A stretch of 50,550 nt of DNA, taken from NCBI GenBank assembly GCA_964542965.1, contig CAZIVH010000005.1:1-50550 (forward strand). Reading direction: 5' to 3'. This DNA comes from CAJBLF01 sp964542965. GTDB lineage: Bacteria > Patescibacteriota > Gracilibacteria > Absconditabacterales > Absconditicoccaceae. Of this stretch, positions 30,659 to 41,399 are shown piece by piece. The notes under the pieces are model-generated. The model was not told the DNA's origin. It saw only the letters and a program-made list of their open reading frames with translations, and did no database searches. Every line of letters begins with the position of its first letter. Position 1 is the first letter of the stretch. The translations under genes were made by a program, and so were the position numbers.

Positions 30659-30742
30659 ACAAAACGACTAAATGATTAAACGATGAAAAGAATAAACGAC
30701 AAACGACTTAACCACTTAAGCGTTTTAGCGTTTAAACGATAT
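30659..30742. repeat. AAACGA-type repeat cluster
   Basis: ACGACTAAATGATTAAACGA, then CGACAAACGACTTAACC and the opposite words AAGCGTTTTAGCGTTTAAAC. The same word family occurs at about 35840 and 37755-37835, always next to intergenic sites on the minus side. Confidence 0.5.
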
Positions 30743-30920
30743 ATAGAGAATAGGCGTGTTTTCTCAATACCAATGAGGAAATTTATGAAAAATCCTTAAA
30801 AAGGAGGAAAATCATGAAAATGGTCAGGTATTTGAGTAAATTTTGGTTGAAAGTTCTCGGACAAATGATATACTAAAAACTCAGAACTCATTTTTTTATA
30901 CCATAAATTATTTTATTCGC

Positions 30921-32423
30921 ATGAATATTCTAAGCATTATCCTGATTGTCGTGGCTCTTGGGCTAGGATGAGGGATAGGGTTCTATGGATACAAGAGGAC
31001 CCTTACACAGAAGGCGTTGGACTTCAAAAAAAGAATGGAGAAAGTAAAGGAGATTGAGGAAGAGATGTTGGAAGCCGCTAAGAAAAAGGCAGATAAAGTT
31101 TTGGAGGCTGCTGAAGAAAAAGCACAAAAAATCGAGACCCAGAGGTTGGAAAAGATGGAAGTGATCCAAAACAGATTGCTTGCCAGAGAAGAAAAAATGG
31201 ACGAAAAACTTGAAAAATTGGAACAGGAAAAACTTAAATTGACGGATAAGCAAAAGGAAATGGATGCAATTATCGTTGAGCAGACCAATAAAATTGCAGA
31301 AATCGCTAAACTTACCAAGGAAGAAGCAAGAGAGCAGTTGTTTAGCCAAGTTGAAAAGGATTATCAAAAAGACATGGTGCAGTTTGTAGAAAAACTCAAG
31401 ACTATCACGAAAGAAGAAGCAGACAAGGAAGCTGCTCATATCGTAGCTCAGGCTTTGCCGAGAGTAGCTGTCGAAAGTGTCGATGAATTCACCACAAGAA
31501 CCATCGATTTACCAAACGAAGACATCAAAGGAAAATTGATCGGAAGGGAAGGAAGAAATATCGGATTCTTCGAAAAGATGACCGGTGTGGAACTTATCGT
31601 TGATGATACTCCATTGACAGTAAGACTTTCTTCATTCGATAGCGAGAAGAGATATATAGCTGCTACTATGTTGCAGAAGTTGATCAAGGATGGAAGAATC
31701 AATCCATTCTATATCGAAAAGACCTATAATGAAGTAGTTGCTGACTTGCAGAATCTTCTTATCCAAAAAGGGAAGGAAGCCTTGGCTATGCTCAATATTC
31801 CTATGATGAAACCTGATCTCGTCAAAATGATCGGACAATATTATCTCAGATATAGCTATGGACAGAATCTTCGGCAACACAGTATCGAGGTCGCTAAGGT
31901 CTCTGAAGCTATTGCTACTGAATTGGGACTAGATCCTGGTTTGGCCAAGAAAGCCGGACTCTTCCATGATATCGGAAAGATTGTTGCAAATACTGGAGAG
32001 TCTCATTCCGCTATCGGAGCTGAAGTCTTGAAAAAAATGGGTATGGACCCCGTCATCATCAACGCTGCAGAAGCGCATCACTATGATGTGCCTATCAATC
32101 ATCCTATTGCTCGAGTCGTAGCGGCAGCAGATGCTATCTCTGCTTCAAGACCAGGCGCTAGATTCAACACCAAGGAGCTCTTTATCGAAAAGATGGGAGA
32201 ACTTGAAAAATTGATCTATGAAATACCTGGCATCGATAAAGTACATATCATGCAAGCAGGTAGGGAAATCATGGTCTATGTAAATCCAAAAGAAATATCA
32301 GATAATGAACTTGAAAAACTACTCAAGACTATCGGTGAAAAAATAGAAGAAAAACTTGATTATCCTGGTATCATCAGAGTGACAGGAATCAGAGAAACTA
32401 AGATTATTGAATTCCTTAGATAG
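30921..32423 (+). CDS. rny: Ribonuclease Y
   Basis: 500 aa with one UGA in the membrane anchor (LGLGGGIGFYGYKRTL). A membrane anchor, long coiled coil (35-150), KH domain (TIDLPNEDIKGKLIGREGRN) and HD domain (LRQHSIEVAKVSEAIATELG, AGLFHDIGKIVANTGESHSA, AAEAHH) are in order. Endoribonuclease that starts mRNA decay. Start ATG at 30921. Confidence 0.96.
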
Positions 32424-32516
32424 ACTTTAGCATGATTAGTTCAGAAATTGAACATTAAAAATTGGAAATTGAGAATCTAGTACGTTGAATTGGCTTTTTA
32501 GCTTTTAAGCTGTTGC

Positions 32517-33296
32517 ATGTATCCGTACATCATCTTGCGATGATCAAAATTTTATATGACGGGAATAGGTATTATCATTTCTTTCCTTGTCTTTTTGGGA
32601 ATCGCACATTATCTTACCAAAAAGTATCATCAGAATTTTCGGAAACTTTTTTACCGGTTGCCCCTTTTGATTGTACTGACCTATTTTTTGGGATCTTATG
32701 TGAATTTCATTTTTGAGGTAGGAATATTTCCCACTAATAGTTCAGAACTTGTACAATTGATTTCTCCTTATGGATATAAGTTCCATTTTATGGGGATGCT
32801 GTTGGGTATGTATATAGCCATATCATTGTTCCTCAAAAAAATTGTGAGAGTTGAAAATAAAAAGGTTCGGTCAGATATATTGTTCTTTTCTTTATGATTG
32901 TCGCTTGTTCCTTTGTGAATATTCCTTCTTATGTGAGATAATTTTACGTGAATAGCAACCAATACACGATTGGGTGTCAAATCCCTTCATTCAGATAGTC
33001 AACGAAACAAATTTAGTCTAGTCTATCCGATAGGATTATTCCTTTCTTTGGGAGCGCTTTTCGTAACTTTGTATATCAAAATCATAAAGAAAAAGAGGTT
33101 TGGATATGGCATGTTAGGATTCGCTATCATGTTGATACTTATCAGTCTTATCCTACTTCTTCAACAATATTCTAGGCATGCTGTCTTTTCTCTTGGCAAT
33201 ATCATGTTTGATATCAAACAATATTTTGCCTGGTTTGTTGCTCTGATATCATATCTTGCTTTCAGAAAACGACAAAAAGCATCCGATCTACAATAA
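32517..33296 (+). CDS. lgt: Lgt-like prolipoprotein diacylglyceryl transferase
   Basis: 259 aa with two UGA codons. N-terminus MYPYIILRGSKFYMTGIGII and helices FLVFLGIAHYL, YRLPLLIVLTYFLGSYVNFI, YKFHFMGMLLGMYIAISLFL, then LMGDNFTGIATNTRLGVKSL, VYPIGLFLSLGALFVTLYI. The layout and GDxxxGIxTxxxLGV fit the Lgt-like proteins of CPR. The strict HGRIGNFxN motif of Lgt is not seen, so activity is uncertain. With LspA at 36 kb it would form a lipoprotein pathway. Confidence 0.7.
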
Positions 33297-33378
33297 TATT
33301 ACTTTACCGCTTAAAGCATACCGCTTAAAGCCTCAAACAAAATTCTAACATTTTTATAGTTTGTTGGCGCAGATATAT

Positions 33379-34920
33379 ATGAAACTGTTTTTTCTCAAAG
33401 AACATAGTTTATATAAGATATTCAAGACCATAGAGAAAGTCCCCAACGGCAGGACTATATATATCTATATTGATCCAGAACATTCATTTTTTGATAATGA
33501 GCGGCGAGGTAAGGAAATCAAGGATGTTCTTCAAAAGAAAAATCTTAATGTTTTTTTTGTGACCAAAACAGAAAAATCCAAATATTTTTTCACGAGTTTG
33601 GGTCTCAATGTCCTTCATCAGGAAAAACATAAGGTCATCAAGTATCTTAGGCTTGCCTACGATTTTTTCTTCAATATCAAAAAATTCCATCTTCAGGTAT
33701 ATACCAAGAAAAACTATATTTTCTATGTGGTATTCGGATTTGAGATACTATTTGTGCTTATCATCCTTTATCTCCTCTATTCGCTTATTCTACCTAGTAC
33801 TCGTGTCAATATCGTCCCTACGAGCCAAATAGAGAGTGTTATCTATAATTTCCGTTATTATCCTTCCTCTGATACGGAATTTGATCAATATTCCAGATTT
33901 CTCAATGTGCCATATTATACTTGATATATTGATTATAAATACGATATGACCATTAGCACTGCAAATATCAAATATATTCAACAACCATCACAAGGTATCG
34001 TCGAAATGGTCAATAAAATACCTCAGGATTACTCATTTATCAAGGATACGAGATTTGTAACAGATGACGGTCGTCAATTTGTGGCTGCCGATTATTTCCT
34101 CGTACCCCAAGGTACGGAATCTAATCCTGGTAAAATTTTGATTACTTTGAAAGCTATGGAACAGGATATCAATGGCGTATTGATGTGATCTAGGTGAAAT
34201 ATCCTGGAATGAACAAAGGTTTTTATCAAAAACATGAAGAATAGTTATTATGCCCAGAATATCTATGGCGTGGTACTCAATGATTTTTCCGGTGGGAATC
34301 TTCAGTCAGAAGGTATGGTCTCTCTTAAGGACATTGACATTCTTTCTGGGAAATTAGTCGATACTTTGTACAAGCAGAAGATGAATATCGTCTATAATAA
34401 TTTCAAATCTTCGGAAAACATCGTCCTCAATTTCAGTCCTCTTATCTCCACCACAATAAAAGAGATCCAAATCAAAAATGTTCCTGGAGAAAAAACACCT
34501 TTGCTCAAATGATCTATTATTGCTCGTTTCAATTTCAACTATATCAAAAAAGCCGATCTTATGCAGGTCGTTGATACTTATGTTAAACAGAGGATGTATG
34601 ATAAGATGAAAGTATTCCAAGTCGATACCTCATCTATTGTGTTTTTCAAGGACATGAAACAGGAGACTGGACATATTTTCGTCATCCCTACCAAAGTGGA
34701 TATTAAGCAAAGCTATGATTTCAGCAAAGACATCAACAATATCCTTCCTGACCTCAAGGAACGCATCACTTGATTGACTGAAGAAAAAGCTAGGGAAGTT
34801 CTCTTTTCTTATCCGGAAATTTCCTCTTTTGATATTACGATCAGGCCGCCTCGGTATACAACAGTGTCCAAGCTTAAGTCTAGAATAAAAGTTTCTATAG
34901 ATGGAAAATCCATAAGATAA
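33379..34920 (+). CDS. Baseplate J-like membrane-anchored protein
   Basis: 513 aa with five UGA codons. A globular N-terminal part (to about 115), one span (YVVFGFEILFVLIILYLLYS), then beta-rich repeats: STANIKYIQQPSQGIVEMVN, SFIKDTRFVTDDGRQFVAAD, YFLVPQGTESNPGKILITLK. This TRF...VP...PG...I plan matches CPR proteins annotated as baseplate J/gp47 family, where it is likely an adhesin or envelope stalk rather than a phage part. A TTG at 33361 is an alternative start. Confidence 0.65.
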
Positions 34921-34923
34921 AAA

Positions 34924-34943
34924 AATCCCCACATAAGGGGATT
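34924..34943. terminator. Bidirectional terminator
   Basis: AATCCCC-ACATAA-GGGGATT stem between convergent genes; T-run strongest on the minus strand. Confidence 0.75.
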
Positions 34944-34974
34944 AATCATGGCGTATCAGAATATCGGTATGCCG

Positions 34975-35388
34975 TTATTCTTGTGTTGATGAAAGTTTTG
35001 CATTATTGAGCAGATTAGTGGCTTGCCACCAGGTTTTTTTGTCCTTTTCCGGCAGGTAGAGAATCTTGTTTCCATAAAATAGTTCCATATAGACACATTC
35101 TGCTTTGCCATTTGGATCTCTCATAGTCTGAGAGACGAGCATTATCTGTGAGAAGTCCCCTTCTGTCACTTTGAAAAAGCAATACTTTATGTATCCTTCT
35201 TCATTTTCTACGATTTTACAAGTCTCTACAGAAGCATTTTTGAATGCCTGTTCAATGTTTCTTGGTGATACACAAAGCGTGTATCTTTCGTCTGTACTGA
35301 TGCTTTCCAAACAGATTATTGGGGTTTGACTTCGTCCTATGAAGGACATACTTACCACTACTACTAATACAATCATACATTTTTTCAT
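34975..35388 (-). CDS. Secreted hypothetical protein
   Basis: 137 aa, no UGA. Signal peptide MKKCMIVLVVVVSMSFIGRS, then TPIICLESISTDERYTLCVS, ETCKIVENEEGYIKYCFFKV, TMRDPNGKAECVYMELF. Five Cys residues in the mature part could form disulfides. No family recognised. Confidence 0.7.
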   Translation of the reverse strand: MKKCMIVLVVVVSMSFIGRSQTPIICLESISTDERYTLCVSPRNIEQAFKNASVETCKIVENEEGYIKYCFFKVTEGDFSQIMLVSQTMRDPNGKAECVYMELFYGNKILYLPEKDKKTWWQATNLLNNAKLSSTQE

Positions 35389-35460
35389 ATTTATTTTATT
35401 TTTTGCTTGCCTCTTTTACTTATATAAATCAAAAAGTCAATCATATGTTTGATATATAAA

Positions 35461-35487
35461 AAAACGGCCGGATTGAGCCGTTTTTTT
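35461..35487. terminator. Bidirectional terminator
   Basis: AAAACGGC-CGGATTGA-GCCGTTTT stem with T-runs on both strands, after the DUF3127 gene. Confidence 0.8.
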
Positions 35488-35508
35488 ATTTACTTTGTTA
35501 TGAAATCT

Positions 35509-35832
35509 TTAGAATGGAAGGTCATCGCTTTCCTCTTTTTTTCCTCCGGTAGATCCTGCTCCTTGTTCCAATCTCCATCCGGTGATGCTATTGAATCGTC
35601 TTCCTGGTTGTGTCTTGGATTCGTTGACTCTTGTATTGAGGTAGACAGTAACGAGGTCTCCGACCTTGATGCTGCTGAGCAATTCTGTCTTTTCTTTGAA
35701 GAAATCTACTGCTAATCCTCCTTTATACTCTCTGTCAGTCTCTTCCTCGAGCACGATTGTCTGTTTCTCGATACCATTGGCACCTACGGTCTCCTTTGGT
35801 CAGATAAATTTAACGGTTCCTGTGTACTGCAT
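35509..35832 (-). CDS. DUF3127 OB-fold (SSB-like) protein
   Basis: 107 aa. MQYTGTVKFIGPKETVGANG, IEKQTIVLEEETDREYKGGL, AVDFFKEKTELLSSIKVGDL, VTVYLNTRVNESKTQPGRRF, NSITGWRLEQ match DUF3127. A GSTGGKKEESDDLPF tail ends like the acidic DLPF tip of SSB proteins. UGA gives the Gly of FIGPKE. It probably binds single-stranded DNA or mimics SSB's partner-binding tail. Located after lspA, same direction. Confidence 0.85.
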
Positions 35833-35885
35833 TACTATGTAATTAAACGATAAAACGACTAAATGCTCAAATGAGTGTTGTATGA

Positions 35886-35915
35886 ATTCCGGCTACAATT
35901 TTTTAATGCCGGAAT
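35886..35915. repeat. ATTCCGGC...GCCGGAAT palindromic repeat
   Basis: ATTCCGGC and GCCGGAAT arms (35887-35914) around an AT-rich loop. The same arms occur inside comEC (2241-2267). Confidence 0.6.
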
Positions 35916-35929
35916 GTAATTGTAAAGTT

Positions 35930-36346
35930 TTATTCTTTTTTTTCAAGCATAACTATAAATATTCGCAAGATGACACCAATAGTAAGCATTACATCCGCTA
36001 GGTTGAAGACTGGGAAGTTGAAAAACTCTATATTGATGAAATCTCTCACGCCTCCTAGCCATATTCTATCTATAAGGTTTCCTGCTGTTCATGCTATCAG
36101 GAATGCTGTTGTCAATCGGTGTATCTTCTTTTTGATGAAAAGGAATATAAAAGCTCCTATTCCGATAAGACTCATTCCTATGATGATGGCAAACGGTACC
36201 GGCAACGATCGTGATATCCCTAAATTAAATACCGGATTTATTCGCACAATTTCTTTGAGATATTCGAGTGTATAAAAAACATATTTGGATATGAGATCTA
36301 TTCCAATCAATAGTATGATCGATATTCGAAGTTTTCGTTGTTTCAT
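35930..36346 (-). CDS. lspA: Lipoprotein signal peptidase
   Basis: 138 aa. LLIGIDLISKYVFYTL, GNLIDRIWLGGVRDFI (catalytic Asp of GNxxDR) and NFPVFNLADVMLTIGVI (catalytic Asp of FNxAD) define LspA. UGA is the Gly before TAGNLIDR. Four membrane helices. It removes signal peptides from lipoproteins after Lgt. Confidence 0.95.
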
Positions 36347-36366
36347 GGGAAAGGTAAAAGGTAAAT

Positions 36367-37752
36367 CTATTCCTTGTCTTTTTCATCTTGTCCCTCAAGT
36401 TTGTTTAACCTGGAATCTGTTCTGCCTTTGAATCTGATGACGATAGGTGTCCCCATAAAGTCGAAATGTTTCCTGATGCTATTTTCTATCCATCTTTTGA
36501 ATGCAAAATTGGCTCTGTCTTTGTGATTTACAAACACTACGAAAGTTGGCGCATTGACATCGACTTGGGTAATATACATTATTTTACATGCTCTGTTTTT
36601 TGGAAATCTTGGGGGTCTGGCTATAAACTCTTTTCCGATAATATCATTTAACGGACCTGTTTCGATTCTTTTTTCGGCTTCTTTTTTCATCTTGCCGACG
36701 ACGGTGAAGATCTCTTTCACACCCTTTTTGGTCAGCGCAGAAATCGGGAAGATTGGCATATATTTTGCGAAATCCATCATCGCAAATGATTTTTTGACGA
36801 GGAAATCCAATTGTTTCTTGTCGAGGAGGTCAATCTTGTTCATACAGAGAATCATGGGAAGGGCCAGATTGTTTATCTCTTGGATCAGCGTCATATCCCT
36901 ATGCGAAATCCCTTCTGTTCCGTCTACGATAAAGAGGATGATCGGCCTGATGAATTTCAACATTTCCAGTGTTTTGTCATTGGCTATCTTTTCGATACCA
37001 TGGACACTTCCTTTTTTTCTGATTCCTGCCGTGTCGTACACTTTATATTTCTTCTTGTTCAATATAAATTCTCCGGTGACATAGTCACGAGTAGTTCCTG
37101 GAATGTTTTCGACTTTTGCGAGCGGTTTACCGACAAGCGTATTCAAGAGTGTAGATTTTCCTGCGTTTGGTTTACCGATGATGGCTAGGTGGGTAAAATT
37201 CGGATCTTTTTGCGCTTGTTTGGCTGGCAATATCTCGGCGGTCTTTTCTTTCATATCTCCCGTATTCACTATTTTGATGAGCAAATCTTTGACCTCGCTC
37301 AGATTCTTCTGTTTTTTGGCAGAAATGCCGATGATGTGATCAAATCCTAGGTCAAAATAATCATTTACCGCAAGATCGTAATCTTTCTCTTTGTGCTTGA
37401 TGTCTATCTTGTTGACAATCAGGATGGTATGTTTTTTCTTGTTCTTTTTGGTGATATATCAAAAAATCTGCTGCTCTTTGGCAGTGATTCCTATGCTATC
37501 GTCGATCACGAAGAGGAGGATATCAGATTCGTCTATGATCTGTTGGATGAGCGGTTGCTCTTCGGTGAAATCATGCAATCCTGGGCTATCGAGAAACATG
37601 ACATTCCCGATGTCTTCGATCTGCGTCTTGTGCTGGATGATATCTCTGGTGGTCCCAGGGATGTCCGTCACTATCGCCCTGAATTGGCCGATAAGCCTAT
37701 TGAATAGCGTGGATTTTCCGACATTTGTGGAACCGACTAAACCTATTTTCAT
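36367..37752 (-). CDS. der: GTPase Der (EngA)
   Basis: 461 aa with one UGA. Two G domains: VGSTNVGKSTLFNRL and IGKPNAGKSTLLNTL, G3 DSPGLHDFTEEQPL and DTAGIRKKGSVHGI, G4 NKID in both halves. C-terminal KH-like domain (KIMYITQVDVNAPTFVVFVN, KRWIENSIRKHFDFMGTPIV). Needed for 50S assembly. Starts an operon with lspA and DUF3127. Confidence 0.97.
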
Positions 37753-37754
37753 AC

Positions 37755-37835
37755 TAAAAAGCTTAAACGATGAAACGATTATACGACTAAACGATGGTGT
37801 TTCCGTTTCGTCGTTTTAGCGCTTTTGCGCTTGGT
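37755..37835. repeat. AAACGA-type repeat cluster
   Basis: AGCTTAAACGATGAAACGAT, CGACTAAACGATGG, then CGTCGTTTTAGCGCTTTTGC. Related to the cluster at 30659-30742. Confidence 0.5.
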
Positions 37836-37871
37836 CCTTTGTATATGGAAAAGCGTTTGAAAATCAACGTA

Positions 37872-37900
37872 ATAAAAAAACTCCGCAAATTTTGCGGAGT
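37872..37900 (-). terminator. Rho-independent terminator
   Basis: ACTCCGCAA-AT-TTTGCGGAGT stem (37880-37900) followed on the minus strand by TTTTTTT; ends the 37908 gene. Confidence 0.85.
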
Positions 37901-37907
37901 CGTAATC

Positions 37908-38534
37908 TTAGATTAGAAGTATACCGTTGATACCTGCTTCATCTTCACTTATGATTTGGATATGATAATCATCCAACCATTTTGCGAATCTTATTGTCGG
38001 CGAATAATCTATTTCACTCAAAATCGGGAAGATTCCTTGGTACATTTCAAGGACAAAACGTATATTGCCATCTTTATGGATTCCATGCGTATATTCGCAC
38101 ATTTTGAATCTTCCTTCGGTTTTTGAAAAGATTATCGGTTTTTGCATATTTCCCTTTTCATCAAACGGTATTTCTTTGTTTTTGTAGTGAACTTTTGCTT
38201 TCTCGATGAATGTCGTTCGAGTCATACTGGTGGCTATCAGTTTTTCTTCTTCATCGATCGGCGTTAGCCATATTTCTTCGATGGGGCCATTTTGATAACA
38301 GCTTCCTGTACAGAAGCATGAGGTTTTTTCTCTCATGAAGGTCCCTGTAAAAGCCAGTATTTCTGAACACATTCCTTTTCCCTGTAGCAATTCACAGCTA
38401 CGAACGGTAAGTTTTCCTTCCTCTTTTTTCTTCTTTTTTTTGTCAAAGAATATTACTTGGATTGGTTCGCTGGTCATCGCTATTTCTGTGAATAGCGATA
38501 GTCCGTTTTCTTTGAAGATTTGTATGCTTGCCAT
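37908..38534 (-). CDS. Hypothetical Cys-containing protein
   Basis: 208 aa, no UGA. MASIQIFKENGLSLFTEIAM, EPIQVIFFDKKKKKKEEGKL, then TFMREKTSCFCTGSCYQNGP with a CxCxxxC cluster, and KMCEYTHGIHKDGNIRFVLE. The Cys cluster may bind metal. No signal peptide or span. No family recognised. Start at MASIQ chosen over an upstream frame that would add 15 residues. Confidence 0.7.
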   Translation of the reverse strand: MASIQIFKENGLSLFTEIAMTSEPIQVIFFDKKKKKKEEGKLTVRSCELLQGKGMCSEILAFTGTFMREKTSCFCTGSCYQNGPIEEIWLTPIDEEEKLIATSMTRTTFIEKAKVHYKNKEIPFDEKGNMQKPIIFSKTEGRFKMCEYTHGIHKDGNIRFVLEMYQGIFPILSEIDYSPTIRFAKWLDDYHIQIISEDEAGINGILLI

Positions 38535-38655
38535 TTTTTTTGTTTTTAGGCACTTTATATAATTTTTTTTTAAAGTCAAGTCTTGTCTGTCGAGATGAAA
38601 TTGCTATTCATTCCGCTTTGCATATAGTGGTGCTCGCTTTATTTTGTATTCGAAA

Positions 38656-39525
38656 ATGCTTCTTCATACGCCGGTTATGCTCAAGGAAGTTTGTGATTAT
38701 CTTCCTCAAAACGCTAAACTTATCGTGGATTGCACACTTGGACATGGTGGACACGCTATAGCACTTTTGTCTATTGTACAGGATTCAAAGTTGATTGGGT
38801 TTGATATCGACGAGAAAATGATGGAGAAAGCCAAGGAAAGAATTGGAACAAGAGATAAGGAACAAGGGACAAGTATAGGAGAGAGAATTGAATATGTCCG
38901 TGGGAATTATGCGGATATCGTTTCGGTGTTGGCGTGAAGAAAGGCAGATTATATCTTAAATGATTTGGGAGTGAATCTTGAACATTTCAAAGATATAAAT
39001 CGTGGATTTAGTATTAGAGGCGATGTACCGTTGGATATGAGATTCGACACTTCTGCAGGCAAGACGGCGGCTGATATTCTTGCACAGTATACGACAGAAC
39101 AACTTGCACATATATTTGAGGAATATGCAGATTTTTCTTCACCAAAAGCGCTTGAACTTGCTAAGCATATCGTTAGTACGAGAAAACAATCTCCAATCAC
39201 TACGACACAAGAATTCAAAAAAATATTGAATGATTGCGGGCTCGGAGATCCTGCTTCGATCGTCATTTTCCAAGCCTTGAGGATCGAGACCAACAAGGAA
39301 TTGGACAATCTAAAGAGATTTCTCGCGGACTTTCCAGAATGTCTACAATTGTCTTGAAGATGTACGATAATTACCTATCATAGCATAGAAGACAGATTAG
39401 TGAAACAAGCCTTCAACGCTTTGGCTGAAACCTGAAAATATAGGCTTGTAACCAAGAAACCTATCAAACCGAATTATAAGGAAGTGGCAGTAAATAGAGC
39501 TGCGAGAAGTGCGAAAATAAGGATA
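38656..39525 (+). CDS. rsmH: 16S rRNA m4C1402 methyltransferase RsmH, 3' end in gap
   Basis: 290 codons before the gap. LLHTPVMLKEVCDYLPQNAK, VDCTLGHGGHAIALLSIV (SAM loop), GFDIDEKMMEKAKERI, DYILNDLGVNLEHFKDINRG, RFDTSAGKTAADIL, ITYHSIEDRLVKQAF and the terminal AVNRAARSAKIRI before N. Three UGA codons are read as Gly. Only a few residues are missing. It is followed by an ftsL-like gene, as in the mra cluster. Confidence 0.95.
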
Positions 39526-39625
39526 NNNNNNNNNNNNNNNNNNNNNNNNNNNNNNNNNNNNNNNNNNNNNNNNNNNNNNNNNNNNNNNNNNNNNNNNNNN
39601 NNNNNNNNNNNNNNNNNNNNNNNNN
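39526..39625. other. Assembly gap (100 N)
   Basis: Standard 100-N placeholder between rsmH and the FtsL-like gene; true distance unknown. Confidence 0.99.
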
Positions 39626-39629
39626 AAGT

Positions 39630-40019
39630 ATGAAAACATTTGCTTTTATTCCTGGCCAGATGAGTAAGGCCTACACATGAATCATCAGCAAATATAAACG
39701 TTACGATAGTATCGTTGAACTTTTTAAGGTATCTGGAGCTTTTATTTTCCTTCTTGTTTGTGGCTTCATCTATCTCTACTTCGTCAACATGTCCTCTACT
39801 CGTGGATATTTCTTGAAACAAGCGAACCAAGAGATGACCGCAATTACCTTTAAATACGAAATATTAAAGACTAAACTGCTCGATTATAAACAACAGAATC
39901 GAAATGCTGTCCAATCATCTAGTTTCAAGAGAGATGTGGTCGATGTTAGCGCAGAGATTGTGAAAATACCGAACAATATTACGCTCGGATTTTTGTCTCC
40001 ACAAGATTTCGTAAATTAA
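39630..40019 (+). CDS. ftsL: FtsL-like division protein
   Basis: 129 aa with one UGA. Cytoplasmic N-terminus (to about 35), one span (VSGAFIFLLVCGFIYLYFVN), then a coiled coil (LKQANQEMTAITFKYEILKT KLLDY). Size, single span and place right after rsmH fit FtsL (weakly conserved in sequence). Would join the FtsB/Q complex at the septum. The start could lie upstream in the gap. Confidence 0.6.
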
Positions 40020-40046
40020 TCCTTATATATAGTATATGATAAAAAA

Positions 40047-40070
40047 AGCCCGCATCTGCGGACTATTTTT
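40047..40070. terminator. Bidirectional terminator
   Basis: CCGC-ATCT-GCGG core stem with T-runs both ways, between the FtsL-like gene and the convergent frameshifted gene. Confidence 0.7.
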
Positions 40071-40526
40071 TGTTTGGGAAATCTCCTTGATAGCCGATCC
40101 GCATCTCTGGGTTTGGGCTTAGTTCTCTATATCTCTTTAAAAACTTTTCTTCCTCCAAATAATATTTTCCTCAGAGATGTGTATTCTTGTATGCTTTGAT
40201 TATTCTATAAAAACGTTCTAATTTATTGAATAAATTATGTTTCCTGTAATCTTCCAAGAGTTCTGATTCGCTGTCTATCAACAGGAAGAATTCCACCAAC
40301 GTCGGCTTTCCCGGCAGGAGGTGTAGTCTTCTTTCCATCGCTCTACAGCCACCTCTTCGCAATAGATATGTCCGGTCAAAAAAAGGATAGCTCTCGCTTC
40401 ATTCATTTCCACCCGCGTGGATTTCTCGTTGTCGATGATCTCTTTGTATCTTTTCCGATACGCTTCAAGTTCCTGCTGTATCTTGTCCGGTTCCATCAGG
40501 TAGGTGTATTTCATAAGCTCTATCAT
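40063..40526 (-). pseudogene. Frameshifted hypothetical gene after def
   Basis: Two overlapping frames make one plausible protein: MIELMKYTYLMEPDKIQQEL to TGHIYCEEVAVERWKED (frame ending at 40278), and RRLHLLPGKPTLVEFFLLID to SPNPEMRIGYQGDFPNKK (frame ending at 40063). They join near 40300-40360 with a one-base shift. Either a sequencing error, a pseudogene or a programmed shift. UGA in NTHLGKYYLE is read as Gly. Helical, no family recognised. Probably co-transcribed with def. Confidence 0.55.
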
Positions 40527-40545
40527 ATGTTCTGCTATGGATAAA

Positions 40546-41055
40546 TTATTTCTTCTCTGATTTTTTCTTCGGTTTCTCTGGTACGATCTTGTCCATGAAG
40601 AGTATGCCGTCCAAGTGATCGATCTCGTGCTGGATGATGACCGCATTGAAATCCTTGTATTTCTGCTTTTGCTTCTTTCCTTTCGTATCCATAAATTCCA
40701 CATGGATGCCTTTATGTCTCCTCACTATCCCTGTGCAGTTTGGCAATGAGATACATGCTTCTTCCCAGAGAATCATTTCCTTTGATCTGTCCACGATCTT
40801 TGGGTTGATCATGATGGTGGTTCAGAGGAGTTTATCTTTTTTTGGTTTTTTTTCTCGTTGGCTTGTAGCTATAATCCTTATATTCTCTCCCACTTGCGGT
40901 GCAGCCAATCCTACTCCTTTATTTTCTCGCATCGATACCAAAAGCTTGTCGCAGAATTCTATCAGTTCTTCTGTAATTTCTTCCACTTCGTCAGAAACAC
41001 TCCTCAATATAGGATTGTTCATTCATGTCTGTACTTTTTTGATGGGATACTTCAT
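40546..41055 (-). CDS. def: Peptide deformylase
   Basis: 169 aa with two UGA codons. GVGLAAPQVGENIRI (motif I), EEACISLP (motif II; Ala replaces the usual Gly of EGCLS) and QHEIDHLDGILFMDKI (motif III, HExxH). Removes formyl from new proteins. A Lys-rich insertion (REKKPKKDKLL) and tail. Start at MKYPIKKVQTGMNNPILR; UGA is the Gly. Confidence 0.93.
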
Positions 41056-41290
41056 GCTTTTTTTCCTTGATTTATTAATTAAATGATTCCGAATTACGAA
41101 TTACTAATTCAATATTTCTTATACAGACATAATAAAATCTTTTGGCAATTCAAGTTTTTCGCTCCATATAATAGTAAAAATAGCCAAAATGTCTAGTATG
41201 TATATTCTGCTTGAAAAAGGATACCAAATATCTATAAGTTTACATTGTAAGTATTCAACCACGTAAGAAAATCCGTTAATCAGACTCTGT

Positions 41291-41380
41291 GGAGAGATGG
41301 CAGAGTGGTTGAATGCAGCTGCCTTGAAAGCAGCCGATCGGGCAACCGGTCCGTGGGTTCAAATCCCACTCTCTCCGCCA
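41291..41380 (+). tRNA. tRNA-Ser(UGA)
   Basis: Acceptor GGAGAGA/TCTCTCC, anticodon stem GCTGC/GCAGC with loop CTTGAAA (anticodon TGA), long variable arm CGATCGGGCAACCGGTC as in class II tRNAs, T arm GTGGGTTCAAATCCCAC and encoded CCA. Reads UCA serine. Confidence 0.97.
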
Positions 41381-41399
41381 TTTATCACTTGAATCTTGT

